A stretch of 64,000 bases of DNA from Suilimivivens sp009774465. Lineage in GTDB: Bacteria; Bacillota; Clostridia; Lachnospirales; Lachnospiraceae. The position numbers and the translations under genes are program-made. The notes under the pieces are model-generated. The model did no database searches. It worked only from the letters and a program-made list of their open reading frames with translations, and was not told where the DNA came from. Shown one piece after another: positions 49,527 to 57,467 of the stretch (positions are counted from its first letter, which is position 1; every line of letters begins with the position of its first letter). The stretch lies in assembly GCA_947382645.1 (NCBI GenBank), contig CANDAE010000008.1:62001-126000 (forward strand), in the 5' to 3' direction.

Positions 49527-50633
49527 ATGGAAAAATCAAAAGTATATTACACAGATCTACGGACTTCTTTTACGGAAAATCTGCCGCAGAAATTGGAGAG
49601 ATTGATTAAGACTGCCGGTATTGGAAACATTGATTTTGAGAATAAATATGCCGCAGTTAAAATACATTTTGGAGAGCCGGGCAATCTGGCATATCTTCGT
49701 CCTAACTATGCGGCTGTTGTAGTTAAGGTGGTGAAGGAACTGGGGGGAAAAGCGTTCTTGACTGACTGCAATACCCTTTATGTTGGCGGAAGAAAAAATG
49801 CGCTGGATCATTTAGATGCAGCATATACCAATGGATTTTCTCCTTTTTCTACAGGATGTCATGTGATTATTGCAGATGGACTTAAGGGAACAGATGAAGA
49901 ACTGGTGCCTGTGGAAGGCGGTGAATATATTAAGGAAGCAAAGATTGGACGTGCCATTATGGATGCCGATGTTGTTATTTCCCTGAATCATTTTAAAGGT
50001 CATGAGGCAACAGGCTTTGGCGGTGCCCTTAAAAATCTTGGTATGGGCGGTGGTTCCAGAGCAGGGAAAATGGAGATGCACAGTGCCGGAAAACCTTACG
50101 TAAACGAAGATGCATGTGTGGGCTGTGGAAGATGTATTAAAATATGTGCCCATGACGCGCCATCCATTACTGACGGAAAAGCTTCTATTGATCTTGATAA
50201 ATGCGTAGGTTGTGGAAGATGCATTGGCGTATGCCCGATGGATGCAGTTTGTGTGGCACTTGATGAAAGCAACGACATATTAAATTGCAAGATTGCAGAA
50301 TACAGCAAGGCTGTTTTATCAGGCAGGCCGCATTTCCATATCAGTCTTGTAATAGATGTTTCACCCAACTGTGACTGCCATGCGGAAAATGATATTCCCA
50401 TTGTGCCGGATGTAGGAATGTTTGCTTCCTTTGATCCGGTGGCACTGGATATGGCGTGTGCTGATGCAGTAAATAAGCAGCCAGTAATTGCAGGCAGCCA
50501 GTTAGACAGAATGCCCCATGTCCACCAGGATCACTTTACCGATTCTGCGCCTTCCACCAACTGGAAAAGCTGTTTGGAACATGCGGAAAAAATTGGAATT
50601 GGATGCAGGGAATATGAATTGATTAAGATTTGA
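49527..50633 (+). CDS. DUF362 protein with two 4Fe-4S clusters
   Basis: This 368-residue protein has an N-terminal DUF362 domain (VKIHFGEPGNLAYLRP, VISLNHFKGHEATGFGGALKNLGMGGGSRAGK). Two ferredoxin motifs follow, CVGCGRCIKIC (about 197-207) and CVGCGRCIGVCP (about 226-237), then a conserved C-terminal end. It is cytoplasmic and common in clostridia. DUF362 proteins are of unknown biochemical function, and electron transfer is inferred from the eight cluster cysteines. AAGGAGAGG precedes the ATG. It is monocistronic with a clear terminator. Confidence 0.9.
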   Translation: MEKSKVYYTDLRTSFTENLPQKLERLIKTAGIGNIDFENKYAAVKIHFGEPGNLAYLRPNYAAVVVKVVKELGGKAFLTDCNTLYVGGRKNALDHLDAAYTNGFSPFSTGCHVIIADGLKGTDEELVPVEGGEYIKEAKIGRAIMDADVVISLNHFKGHEATGFGGALKNLGMGGGSRAGKMEMHSAGKPYVNEDACVGCGRCIKICAHDAPSITDGKASIDLDKCVGCGRCIGVCPMDAVCVALDESNDILNCKIAEYSKAVLSGRPHFHISLVIDVSPNCDCHAENDIPIVPDVGMFASFDPVALDMACADAVNKQPVIAGSQLDRMPHVHQDHFTDSAPSTNWKSCLEHAEKIGIGCREYELIKI

Positions 50634-50660
50634 TTTGTGAAAGTAATTAAATGAATTGAT

Positions 50661-50695
50661 AAACCAGGGCTTCATAATTGAGGTCCTGGTTTTTT
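50661..50695 (+). terminator. Terminator after the DUF362 gene
   Basis: AAACCAGG (50661-50668) pairs with CCTGGTTT (50685-50692), with six T at 50690-50695. Confidence 0.85.
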
Positions 50696-50705
50696 CAACA
50701 TAATG

Positions 50706-50734
50706 TGGAAAATAGCATGTCTGGGTGATATAAT
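50706..50734 (+). promoter_or_regulatory. Promoter of the second CPBP gene
   Basis: TGGAAA (50706-50711), a 17-base spacer and a perfect TATAAT (50729-50734) preceded by TGA, an extended -10. It leaves a leader of about 125 bases containing two strong hairpins. Confidence 0.65.
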
Positions 50735-50789
50735 TCTAATTACACAGTCAAAAATTTTATTTGGGTAATTAAAATCATTGCCTGGAGGT

Positions 50790-50851
50790 AGTGTGAAAAA
50801 TAAATTTTCACACTTTGTATTTGAGCAGTATCGCAGGCAATGCCTGCGATA
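50790..50851 (+). promoter_or_regulatory. Two perfect hairpins in the CPBP leader
   Basis: AGTGTGAAAA (50790-50799) pairs with TTTTCACACT (50805-50814). TATCGCAGGCA (50829-50839) pairs with TGCCTGCGATA (50841-50851). The second ends five bases before the GGGGA ribosome site of the CPBP gene. Neither is followed by a T tract. Together they look like a structured leader or a small dispersed repeat. Confidence 0.6.
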
Positions 50852-50866
50852 TGCATGGGGATTAAT

Positions 50867-51640
50867 ATGAACAAACGGGAATTTATTTATATATCAGTTT
50901 TGACCTTGGCAATTGCGTTTATGGATATAACGGGTATTCCAGGCGCGCTTTTTGTCAATATTCAATTTGCGGACATAGAGCCTTTTTACTTTACACTTAT
51001 GATTAATTTTCTGATTATAGGAATAATTGCCTTCTTATTTTTAAGAATACTATGCCCGAAATGGACGTTGGGATTTTGGAAAAAAGGATTGAAGGAAGGG
51101 CTCAAAAAATACGGAGTAATCGGAGCAGCGGCTGCCATAGTGGGATTTATAGCTTTTTATGTGGGATTATCGCCTTTTGACCGTCATCCCTCTATTGCAA
51201 AGGTGCTTGTTGAAGGCGTCATATATTATGTTGGCGTTGCAATAATTGAAGAATTGTATGTGCGTGGTTTGTTACTTAATCTGATTGAAAAGATATTCGC
51301 AAAAAGTAAGAACTGCACTTTGACTGCGGTTATATTGTCGTCTGTCATCTTTGGAGTGGGACATATATTCGGCGTGTTGAACCAGCCATTACCTGTGATA
51401 GTGAGCAAAGTTGTCTGGACGGTAGGTATGGGCATGTTCTTCGGAATGGTATATAAGAAAACAGGCAATTTGTGGCTGCCGATTATAATTCATTTTCTGA
51501 TTAATGTCTGTGCTTTGCCTTATTGCTTTTCAAGTATAAACGGGTATGCTGATTTAACATTGTATATAATTGTACCTGTGTATATCATTTTGGGAATATA
51601 TAGTTTTATGGAGTTAAAAAAAGAAGTGCAAATTTTATGA
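50867..51640 (+). CDS. CPBP-family intramembrane metalloprotease (second copy)
   Basis: This 257-residue membrane protein has about seven hydrophobic helices and the CPBP motifs IIEELYVRGLLL (EExxxR), SVIFGVGHIFGVLNQ (His) and IIHFLINVC (HxxxN). It is unrelated at close range to the copy at 3.9 kb. The ATG at 50867 follows GGGGA; earlier in-frame ATGs at 50840 and 50855 lie in the leader hairpin or the ribosome site. Substrate unknown. It may serve immunity against a bacteriocin-like peptide, as some family members do. Confidence 0.85.
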   Translation: MNKREFIYISVLTLAIAFMDITGIPGALFVNIQFADIEPFYFTLMINFLIIGIIAFLFLRILCPKWTLGFWKKGLKEGLKKYGVIGAAAAIVGFIAFYVGLSPFDRHPSIAKVLVEGVIYYVGVAIIEELYVRGLLLNLIEKIFAKSKNCTLTAVILSSVIFGVGHIFGVLNQPLPVIVSKVVWTVGMGMFFGMVYKKTGNLWLPIIIHFLINVCALPYCFSSINGYADLTLYIIVPVYIILGIYSFMELKKEVQIL

Positions 51641-51647
51641 CGAAACC

Positions 51648-51710
51648 AGGAGGACAAATCCTCTCCTCGCCAAAGGGGCTCGGATTTTCCTTCGGAAAAC
51701 AAGGAGGATT
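51648..51710 (+). promoter_or_regulatory. Leader with alternative pairing over the ribosome site
   Basis: AATCCTC (51657-51663) can pair with GAGGATT (51704-51710), hiding the Shine-Dalgarno of the LD-carboxypeptidase gene. The same TCCTC can instead pair with GAGGA (51650-51654) across a CAAA loop. A TTTTCC-TTC-GGAAAA hairpin lies in between. The two mutually exclusive folds suggest translational control, but this is inferred from base pairing only. Confidence 0.4.
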
Positions 51711-51714
51711 AAAA

Positions 51715-52779
51715 ATGAAATACCCCCAATTTTTAAAAGAAAAAGGAACCATTGGCTTTGTTGCCCCTTCCTGTGGATGTGCGCTTTCACCCTACAGGGA
51801 AGCGTTTCAAAACGCTCTTTGTAAATGGGAAAAGTCGGGTTATGGACTTGATTTGGGGCCTAACTGTTATGCTGATAAGGGAATTGGTATCAGCAATACG
51901 CCGGAAAAATGCGGAAGAGAACTTACGGAATATTATTTAAGGAAAGAAAATGATGTGTTAATTTCCTGCGGCGGCGGAGAACTGATGTGCGAAACGTTAG
52001 AATATGTGGATTTTGAAGCAATTAAAAAGGCAGATCCCAAATGGTATATGGGATATTCAGACAATACCAATATGACCTTTCTGCTTACTACTCTTTGCGA
52101 TACTGCATCCATTTATGGTCCCTGTGCGGGAAGTTTTGGGATGGAACCCTGGCACCCGGCTATTTATGATGCAATGTCGCTGATTACAGGTGAAAAAAGT
52201 TCCTTTAAAAGCTATGGAAAATGGGAACGGGACGGAATTAAAGATGAGGAACATCCCCTTGCCCCTTATCAGTGTACGGAAGATTTAAAGCTTAGAAGTT
52301 ATTGCTTCAAAGAACAGACTGAAAAAGAAAATGCGCAGATGGTGGAGACAGATAAAGTAAATATGAAAGGTCGTCTCATTGGCGGCTGCATGGACTGTCT
52401 GGTAAATCTTACTGGAACTAGATTTGATAAGGTAAAAGACTTTACGGAAAAATATAAGGAAGAGGGATTCATCTGGTTTTTGGAAGCCTGTGATTTAAAT
52501 GTGTTTGGAATTCGAAGGGCTATGTGGCAGATGGAGCAGGCTGGATGGTTTCAGTATGTGAAGGGCTTTTTGTTTGGACGCCCGGTATGCCACGGACAGG
52601 AAATGATGGGACTTGACCAGTACCAGGCGGTGCTGCCCTATGTACTGCGGCATAAGGTGCCTGTGATCATGGATGCGGATGTGGGACATTTGCCGCCAAT
52701 GATTCCGCTTATCTGCGGCAGTATGGCAGAGGTTTCCGTGGAAAAGAATAAAATGACAGTGAAAATGGAACTGCTGTAA
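51715..52779 (+). CDS. S66-family LD-carboxypeptidase
   Basis: This 354-residue serine peptidase of the LdcA/MccF family removes the terminal D-alanine from muropeptides in recycling, or cleaves microcin-like peptide nucleotides. The catalytic Ser115 lies in GYSDNTN. The Glu is in WFLEACDLN, and the His in DADVGHLPPMIPL near the C-terminus. The N-terminal GTIGFVAPSCG is typical. AAGGAGG is five bases before the ATG; an in-frame ATG at 51637 overlaps the previous gene. MccF-type self-immunity is an alternative to cell-wall recycling. Confidence 0.9.
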   Translation: MKYPQFLKEKGTIGFVAPSCGCALSPYREAFQNALCKWEKSGYGLDLGPNCYADKGIGISNTPEKCGRELTEYYLRKENDVLISCGGGELMCETLEYVDFEAIKKADPKWYMGYSDNTNMTFLLTTLCDTASIYGPCAGSFGMEPWHPAIYDAMSLITGEKSSFKSYGKWERDGIKDEEHPLAPYQCTEDLKLRSYCFKEQTEKENAQMVETDKVNMKGRLIGGCMDCLVNLTGTRFDKVKDFTEKYKEEGFIWFLEACDLNVFGIRRAMWQMEQAGWFQYVKGFLFGRPVCHGQEMMGLDQYQAVLPYVLRHKVPVIMDADVGHLPPMIPLICGSMAEVSVEKNKMTVKMELL

Positions 52780-52891
52780 AGAAAGCGGCAGACAGTTTGG
52801 CCGGTTCATTCGTAAAAGCGTCTGCTTCTGCTGCGACAGGATTCCCGACTACCATACAAAAATTGCGCGATGAATGACAGTTGAATTGCCA

Positions 52892-52897
52892 TATAAT
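52892..52897 (+). promoter_or_regulatory. Isolated -10 element before the Spo0A-like gene
   Basis: A perfect TATAAT lies about 50 bases before the start codon, without a recognisable -35 at 16-18 bases. It may need an activator. Confidence 0.35.
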
Positions 52898-52945
52898 GTT
52901 TTTTATAATAAATTCATAGCAATATTTGCGAGATATGGAGGGAAA

Positions 52946-53464
52946 ATGATGGAGCAGTTAAATTTGTCGATGGCTAATGATACAGAAAAGGTATATAAAA
53001 TATTAGGAGAATTGATTCACATGGATCGTGAATTCCAAATTATGATTACGGTACCTTCCGGCAGTAAAACGGTTTTGCCTAAAGAAAGTGTGGAGATTTT
53101 GGACAAGAAGCCGGGATACAATCTGGAAAGAGATGTGACGGACATGATTCATGAGATTGGTGTTCCGGCGCATATTAAAGGATACCAATATCTGAGGGAA
53201 GCAATCATGATGTGCGTGGAAGATCCGGATATGCTTGGATCAATTACGAAGGTATTATATCCTACCATTGCAAGAAAAAATCAGACAACCGCAAGTCGTG
53301 TCGAAAGAGCCATCCGACATGCAATTGAAGTGGCATGGAACAGGGGAAGAATGGAAACGTTAGACGCCATGTTCGGTTATACCATAAATATGGGAAAGGG
53401 AAAACCGACTAATTCAGAATTTATTGCATTGATTGCAGACAAAATAAGACTTCAGTACCGCTAA
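52946..53464 (+). CDS. Receiverless Spo0A-like DNA-binding protein
   Basis: Residues about 60-172 closely resemble the C-terminal effector domain of Spo0A, the master regulator of sporulation: IHEIGVPAHIKGYQYLREAI, GSITKVLYPTIARK and the recognition helix region TTASRVERAIRHAIEVAW (114-131), ending KPTNSEFIALIADKIRLQYR. The receiver domain is absent. The first 60 residues (MANDTEKVYKILGELIHMDR...) have no phospho-acceptor. The protein is 172 residues against about 265 for Spo0A. The ATG at 52946 follows GGAGGG. It may bind 0A boxes without phosphorylation, or be a specialised paralogue tied to the following glycogen synthase gene. Confidence 0.88.
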   Translation: MMEQLNLSMANDTEKVYKILGELIHMDREFQIMITVPSGSKTVLPKESVEILDKKPGYNLERDVTDMIHEIGVPAHIKGYQYLREAIMMCVEDPDMLGSITKVLYPTIARKNQTTASRVERAIRHAIEVAWNRGRMETLDAMFGYTINMGKGKPTNSEFIALIADKIRLQYR

Positions 53465-53542
53465 AAAAACCTAAATTTTACTTTTATTGGACGAGAGTAT
53501 GTTGTATAATACTTAGTAACAATAATTGTTGGAGGGTTTGTG

Positions 53543-54988
53543 ATGAAAAAGATACTTTTTGTCGCATCTGAGGGTGTTCCATTTATTAAAACAGGCGGGT
53601 TGGCTGATGTTGTCGGATCGCTTCCGAAATGCATTGATAAGCGGTATTTTGATGTGAGAGTGATTCTCCCCAAATATACCTGCATGTCACAGGAAATGAA
53701 AGATAAAATGAGCTATGTGACTCATTTTTATATGGATTTCCACTGGAAAAATGAATATGTAGGCATTATGTATGCAGAAGTAGATGAGGTAAAATATTAT
53801 TTTATCGACAATGAAATGTTTTTTAATGGCTTTAAGCCATATAGTGACAATGCACTTTTTGAAATTGAAAAATATGCATTCTTTTCCAAAGCAGCATTAT
53901 CCATTTTGCCGGTGATTGATTTCAGACCTGATCTGATTCATTGTCATGACTGGCAGACAGGATTAATTCCGGTGTATTTAAAGGAACGTTTCCAGGGAAA
54001 TGAATTTTATCGCGGCATCAAATCTGTTATGACGATTCATAATTTGAAGTTTCAGGGAAAATGGAGTGTTAAGGAGGTACAGGATATTACAGGACTTCCT
54101 TCCTACTATTTTACACCTGATAAGCTGGAGCTTTTTAAAGATGCAAATCTGTTAAAGGGCGGGCTTGTTTACGCAGATGCGATTACCACTGTAAGCAGTA
54201 CCTATGCGGAAGAAATCAAAACAGAGTTTTATGGTGAACAGTTAGATGGTTTGATGAGAGCCAGGAGTAATTCTCTTCGTGGAATCGTAAACGGAATTGA
54301 CTATGAAGAGTTTAATCCGGAAACAGATAAATACATAGATTATAAGTACAATGCAGTTAATTTCCGCAAGGAAAAGATCAAAAATAAACGTGCACTGCAG
54401 GAAGAACTTGGACTGGAGCAGGACGACAAGCGGTTTATGATTGGTATTGTATCCAGACTGACAGATCAAAAGGGATTCGATCTGATTGCTTACGTGATGG
54501 ATGAATTGTGTCAGGATAGTGTGCAGATTGTGGTACTTGGCACCGGAGAAGAAAGATACGAGAATATGTTCCGTCATTTTGACTGGAAATATAATAATAA
54601 GGTTTCTGCAAACATATACTATTCAGAAGCGTTATCTCATAAAATTTATGCGGCATGTGATGCGTTCCTTATGCCTTCTTTGTTCGAACCCTGCGGATTA
54701 AGTCAGCTTATGAGTCTGCGTTATGGGACAGTACCCATTGTGCGTGAAACAGGAGGACTGAAAGACACAGTACAGCCATATAATGAATTTGAGGGAACAG
54801 GCACAGGCTTTTCCTTTGTGAATTATAATGCACATGAGATGCTGGGCACGATCCGTTATGCAGAAAAGATTTACTACGACAGAAAGCGTGAGTGGAACAA
54901 GATTGTAGACAGAGCTATGGCTGCTGATTTTTCATGGAATGTATCAGCGGCTAAGTATCAGGAAATGTATGATTGGCTGATTGGATAG
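53543..54988 (+). CDS. glgA: Glycogen synthase (ADP-glucose)
   Basis: GlgA extends alpha-1,4-glucan chains from ADP-glucose. The 481-residue GT5 enzyme has the substrate-binding KTGGLADVVGSLP at residues about 15-27, HCHDWQTGL and the C-terminal donor-site motif PSLFEPCGLSQLMSLRYG with the catalytic glutamate. ATG 53543 lies six bases after GGAGGG; the GTG one codon earlier is less likely. A perfect TATAAT at 53505-53510 lies upstream. No other glg genes are in the window. Glycogen storage before sporulation would fit the neighbouring Spo0A-like gene but is inference. Confidence 0.95.
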   Translation: MKKILFVASEGVPFIKTGGLADVVGSLPKCIDKRYFDVRVILPKYTCMSQEMKDKMSYVTHFYMDFHWKNEYVGIMYAEVDEVKYYFIDNEMFFNGFKPYSDNALFEIEKYAFFSKAALSILPVIDFRPDLIHCHDWQTGLIPVYLKERFQGNEFYRGIKSVMTIHNLKFQGKWSVKEVQDITGLPSYYFTPDKLELFKDANLLKGGLVYADAITTVSSTYAEEIKTEFYGEQLDGLMRARSNSLRGIVNGIDYEEFNPETDKYIDYKYNAVNFRKEKIKNKRALQEELGLEQDDKRFMIGIVSRLTDQKGFDLIAYVMDELCQDSVQIVVLGTGEERYENMFRHFDWKYNNKVSANIYYSEALSHKIYAACDAFLMPSLFEPCGLSQLMSLRYGTVPIVRETGGLKDTVQPYNEFEGTGTGFSFVNYNAHEMLGTIRYAEKIYYDRKREWNKIVDRAMAADFSWNVSAAKYQEMYDWLIG

Positions 54989-55047
54989 CAGCAGGCGCTT
55001 TTGTGTATGGAGAAGACTGAACGGTTACGTTTTGGAGAGCAGCAGCA

Positions 55048-56832
55048 ATGTCTAACAGCAAAAAGAAAGACAGTTTTATATTGCAGGCGGGGATTCTGGC
55101 TTTTGCCGGAATCATCGTCCGCATTATTGGTCTTTTGTATAATCGCCCGCTGGTTGCCATTATTGGAGATGAAGGGAACGGATATTATAACAGCGCATAT
55201 TATGCCTACAGCATTATTTTACTGATATCCTCCTACAGTATTCCGTCGGCAGTTTCCAAGGTGATTGCACAGAGACTGGCAACAAAAGAATATCGAAATG
55301 CACACAGGATTTTCTGCTGTGCATTTATTTATGTGCTGGTAGTCGGTGGTATTGCCAGCTTATTTGTGTTTTTTGGAGCCGGCCTTTTAGTAAAGATGGA
55401 CAGTGCGGTACTGCCTTTAAAAGTGCTTGCACCAACCATTTTTTTCAGCGGTATACTTGGGGTTTTGCGTGGGTATTTTCAGGCCCACAAAACTATGGTG
55501 CAGACATCCGTATCTCAGATTTTAGAGCAGCTTGTAAATGCCGGCGTGAGCATTGGCATGGCCTATGTGATGGTAAATATGGTTGCAGATCAGAGCACTA
55601 CCACACAGGCTTCCTTTGGAGCAGCAGGAGGTACCATTGGTACAGGGGCCGGGGTACTTGCCGGACTTTTATTTATGGTGGGGGTATATGCATTAAACAG
55701 AAAAACCATCCGCCGGAGAATTGAGCGGGATACAGGCCACATAGATGAATCCTATGGCGATATTTTTAAAATGATTTTGATGGTGGTTACGCCTTTTATC
55801 ATAAGTACGGGTATTTATAATATTACAAACTTTTTGGACAATACCATTTACCAGCAGATTATGATGGGAGTCAGAAAAATTGGAGAGGCGGCGGTATCCA
55901 CCGATTTAAGCGCCATTTCAAAGGGAACCAAAATTTCCAATATTCCCATTGCAATGGCATCTGCAATGGCCACAGCTTTGATACCGGGAATTTCCAGTGA
56001 CTTTGCGCAGGGGTATCTGGATGGCGTGAAAAATAAGGTTGCAAAGTCAGTGAAGGTTACCATGTTGATTTCCATTCCCTGTGCAGTGGGAATTGGGGTA
56101 TTGGCGAGACCTGTTATGCTGGTGATTTTTCCCCAGCCTGCATCCCTTGATATTTCTTCCATGCTGTTGTCCTGTATGGCGGTAAGCATTATTTTTTATG
56201 CACTTTCCACTTTGACACAGGCAATATTACAGTCCATTGGACGGATGAACACGCCTATTATAAATGCTACGGCAGCAGTAATAATTCATGCGGCAGTTAT
56301 GATTTTGATGATGCTTTTTCTAAATGAAAAATACAGTTTGTATTATTATGTTTTTTCTACCGTACTCTATTCTTTTATTTTGTGTGTATTGAATCAAATT
56401 GCTGTCCACCGGCATTTAAAGTACAGTCAGGAAATAGACAGAACCTTTATACGACCGCTTGTGGCATCCATCATCATGGGGGCGGCTGCATTTGGCACAT
56501 ATCAGGGGCTTTATTATCTGTGTAAAATCAACATAATTTCACTTGCCCTTGCAATAGCAGTGGGGATGAGTATATATTTCATTTTGATTATACGCTGGAA
56601 TGCGGTTTCAGAAGAAGAGCTTCGCAGTATGCCCAAGGGATATATGCTGGTCAGCATTGCCCAGAAAACCGGTATCATGAAGAAAAAGGATTTTAGAAAA
56701 TTCAAATCTTCAAAGAAAAAAACGCAAAGCAAAAAATCAGCAAATAGTAAACAAAAGACTTCAAAAAATCAAAATAAAAAAATAGAAGAATTAATAGATG
56801 AAAATGATGATGACTATTGGCTGGATGAATAA
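55048..56832 (+). CDS. SpoVB/MurJ-type polysaccharide flippase
   Basis: This 594-residue MOP-superfamily membrane protein has about 14 helices. It begins SFILQAGILAFAGIIVRIIGLLYNRPL, the usual N-terminus of the SpoVB/YtgP group. These proteins flip lipid-linked peptidoglycan precursors; SpoVB is required for spore cortex. The C-terminal 60 residues form a cytoplasmic Lys-rich, then acidic tail (SSKKKTQSKK ... DENDDDYWLDE). GGAGAG precedes the ATG. YtgP-like vegetative function is an alternative to SpoVB. Confidence 0.85.
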   Translation: MSNSKKKDSFILQAGILAFAGIIVRIIGLLYNRPLVAIIGDEGNGYYNSAYYAYSIILLISSYSIPSAVSKVIAQRLATKEYRNAHRIFCCAFIYVLVVGGIASLFVFFGAGLLVKMDSAVLPLKVLAPTIFFSGILGVLRGYFQAHKTMVQTSVSQILEQLVNAGVSIGMAYVMVNMVADQSTTTQASFGAAGGTIGTGAGVLAGLLFMVGVYALNRKTIRRRIERDTGHIDESYGDIFKMILMVVTPFIISTGIYNITNFLDNTIYQQIMMGVRKIGEAAVSTDLSAISKGTKISNIPIAMASAMATALIPGISSDFAQGYLDGVKNKVAKSVKVTMLISIPCAVGIGVLARPVMLVIFPQPASLDISSMLLSCMAVSIIFYALSTLTQAILQSIGRMNTPIINATAAVIIHAAVMILMMLFLNEKYSLYYYVFSTVLYSFILCVLNQIAVHRHLKYSQEIDRTFIRPLVASIIMGAAAFGTYQGLYYLCKINIISLALAIAVGMSIYFILIIRWNAVSEEELRSMPKGYMLVSIAQKTGIMKKKDFRKFKSSKKKTQSKKSANSKQKTSKNQNKKIEELIDENDDDYWLDE

Positions 56833-56909
56833 AATGTCAGTATAGAATAAAACCTTCTGGAAATAATAAAAACGTCGAATGTGACAATATTTTCAGGAGG
56901 TATTTTATT

Positions 56910-57095
56910 ATGGCAAATTTATCAGAGCTCGATTTACAGAATCTGCGTCATTTAATTGGCGGTTACGACGTATCACACTGCAAAATGAAAGAATATGCAT
57001 CCAGTGCATCTGACACACAGGTAAAGCAGTTCTTTGAAAAAGGCGCTAAGTCAGCAATGGAAAACAAAACACAGTTGATGAAGTTTTTGCAGTAG
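56910..57095 (+). CDS. Small coat-associated-type protein
   Basis: This is a 61-residue helical protein with the sequence SELDLQNLRHLIGGYDVSHCKMKEYA and a single Cys. The size, helix pattern and immediate linkage to a CotF-like gene suggest it is one part of a split spore-coat pair, common in Lachnospiraceae. AGGAGG lies ten bases before the ATG. A coat role is inferred from the neighbour. I cannot name a family with certainty. Confidence 0.7.
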   Translation: MANLSELDLQNLRHLIGGYDVSHCKMKEYASSASDTQVKQFFEKGAKSAMENKTQLMKFLQ

Positions 57096-57107
57096 GAGGT
57101 GGAGAAG

Positions 57108-57368
57108 ATGCAGATGAATGAAAAAACAATGGTAGCAGATACACTGACAGGTATCAATGGAGAACTGGTGCGTTTCGGAGAGATGATTGCACAGACAGAA
57201 AACAAGGAGCTTAAGCAGACTTTAAAACAGTTTAGAAACGCCTGCGAACAGTCACAGGAAGAACTGTATCAGATTGCAAGGGAAAAATCTTACTATGTGC
57301 CTGCATCCAGGGCTACACAGGAAGAAGTGGATCATGTAAAGAGCCTGTTTACCAGCGGAACTCTTTAA
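57108..57368 (+). CDS. CotF-like spore coat protein
   Basis: This 86-residue protein begins MQMNEKTMVADTLTGINGELVRFGEMIAQTENKEL and contains QFRNACEQSQEELYQIAREKSYYVPASRATQEEVDHVKSLF. The C-terminal pattern, in which a four-helix segment ends in YYxPA, is typical of the coat F (DUF/CotF) family. AGGAGG eight bases upstream supports ATG 57108 rather than the GTG at 57099. It probably forms an operon with the preceding small gene, and both end at a strong terminator. Confidence 0.78.
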   Translation: MQMNEKTMVADTLTGINGELVRFGEMIAQTENKELKQTLKQFRNACEQSQEELYQIAREKSYYVPASRATQEEVDHVKSLFTSGTL

Positions 57369-57384
57369 GCAAAGCAGCAGAAAT

Positions 57385-57433
57385 AAGCTGTTAAAAAAGG
57401 CTGTCAGCGTCTGCGGCAGCCTTTTAACAGCTT
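57385..57433. terminator. Bidirectional terminator between the coat genes and rqcH
   Basis: AAGCTGTTAAAA (57385-57396) pairs with TTTTAACAGCTT (57422-57433), and an inner GGCTG/CAGCC stem extends it. A/T tracts on both sides allow use by the converging + and - transcripts. Confidence 0.85.
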
Positions 57434-57467
57434 AAAATTGCAGTATCCATTGTTTAAGAAAGATGTT

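Noticed and set aside
52826..52845. 0A box (TGTCGAA) before the Spo0A-like gene
   Set aside because: Only TGTCGCA (minus strand) is present, one mismatch in seven bases. This is too common by chance to call.
52780..52945. SigH promoter for the Spo0A-like gene
   Set aside because: A GTTGAAT resembles the SigH -10, but no AGGA-type -35 lies at the right distance.
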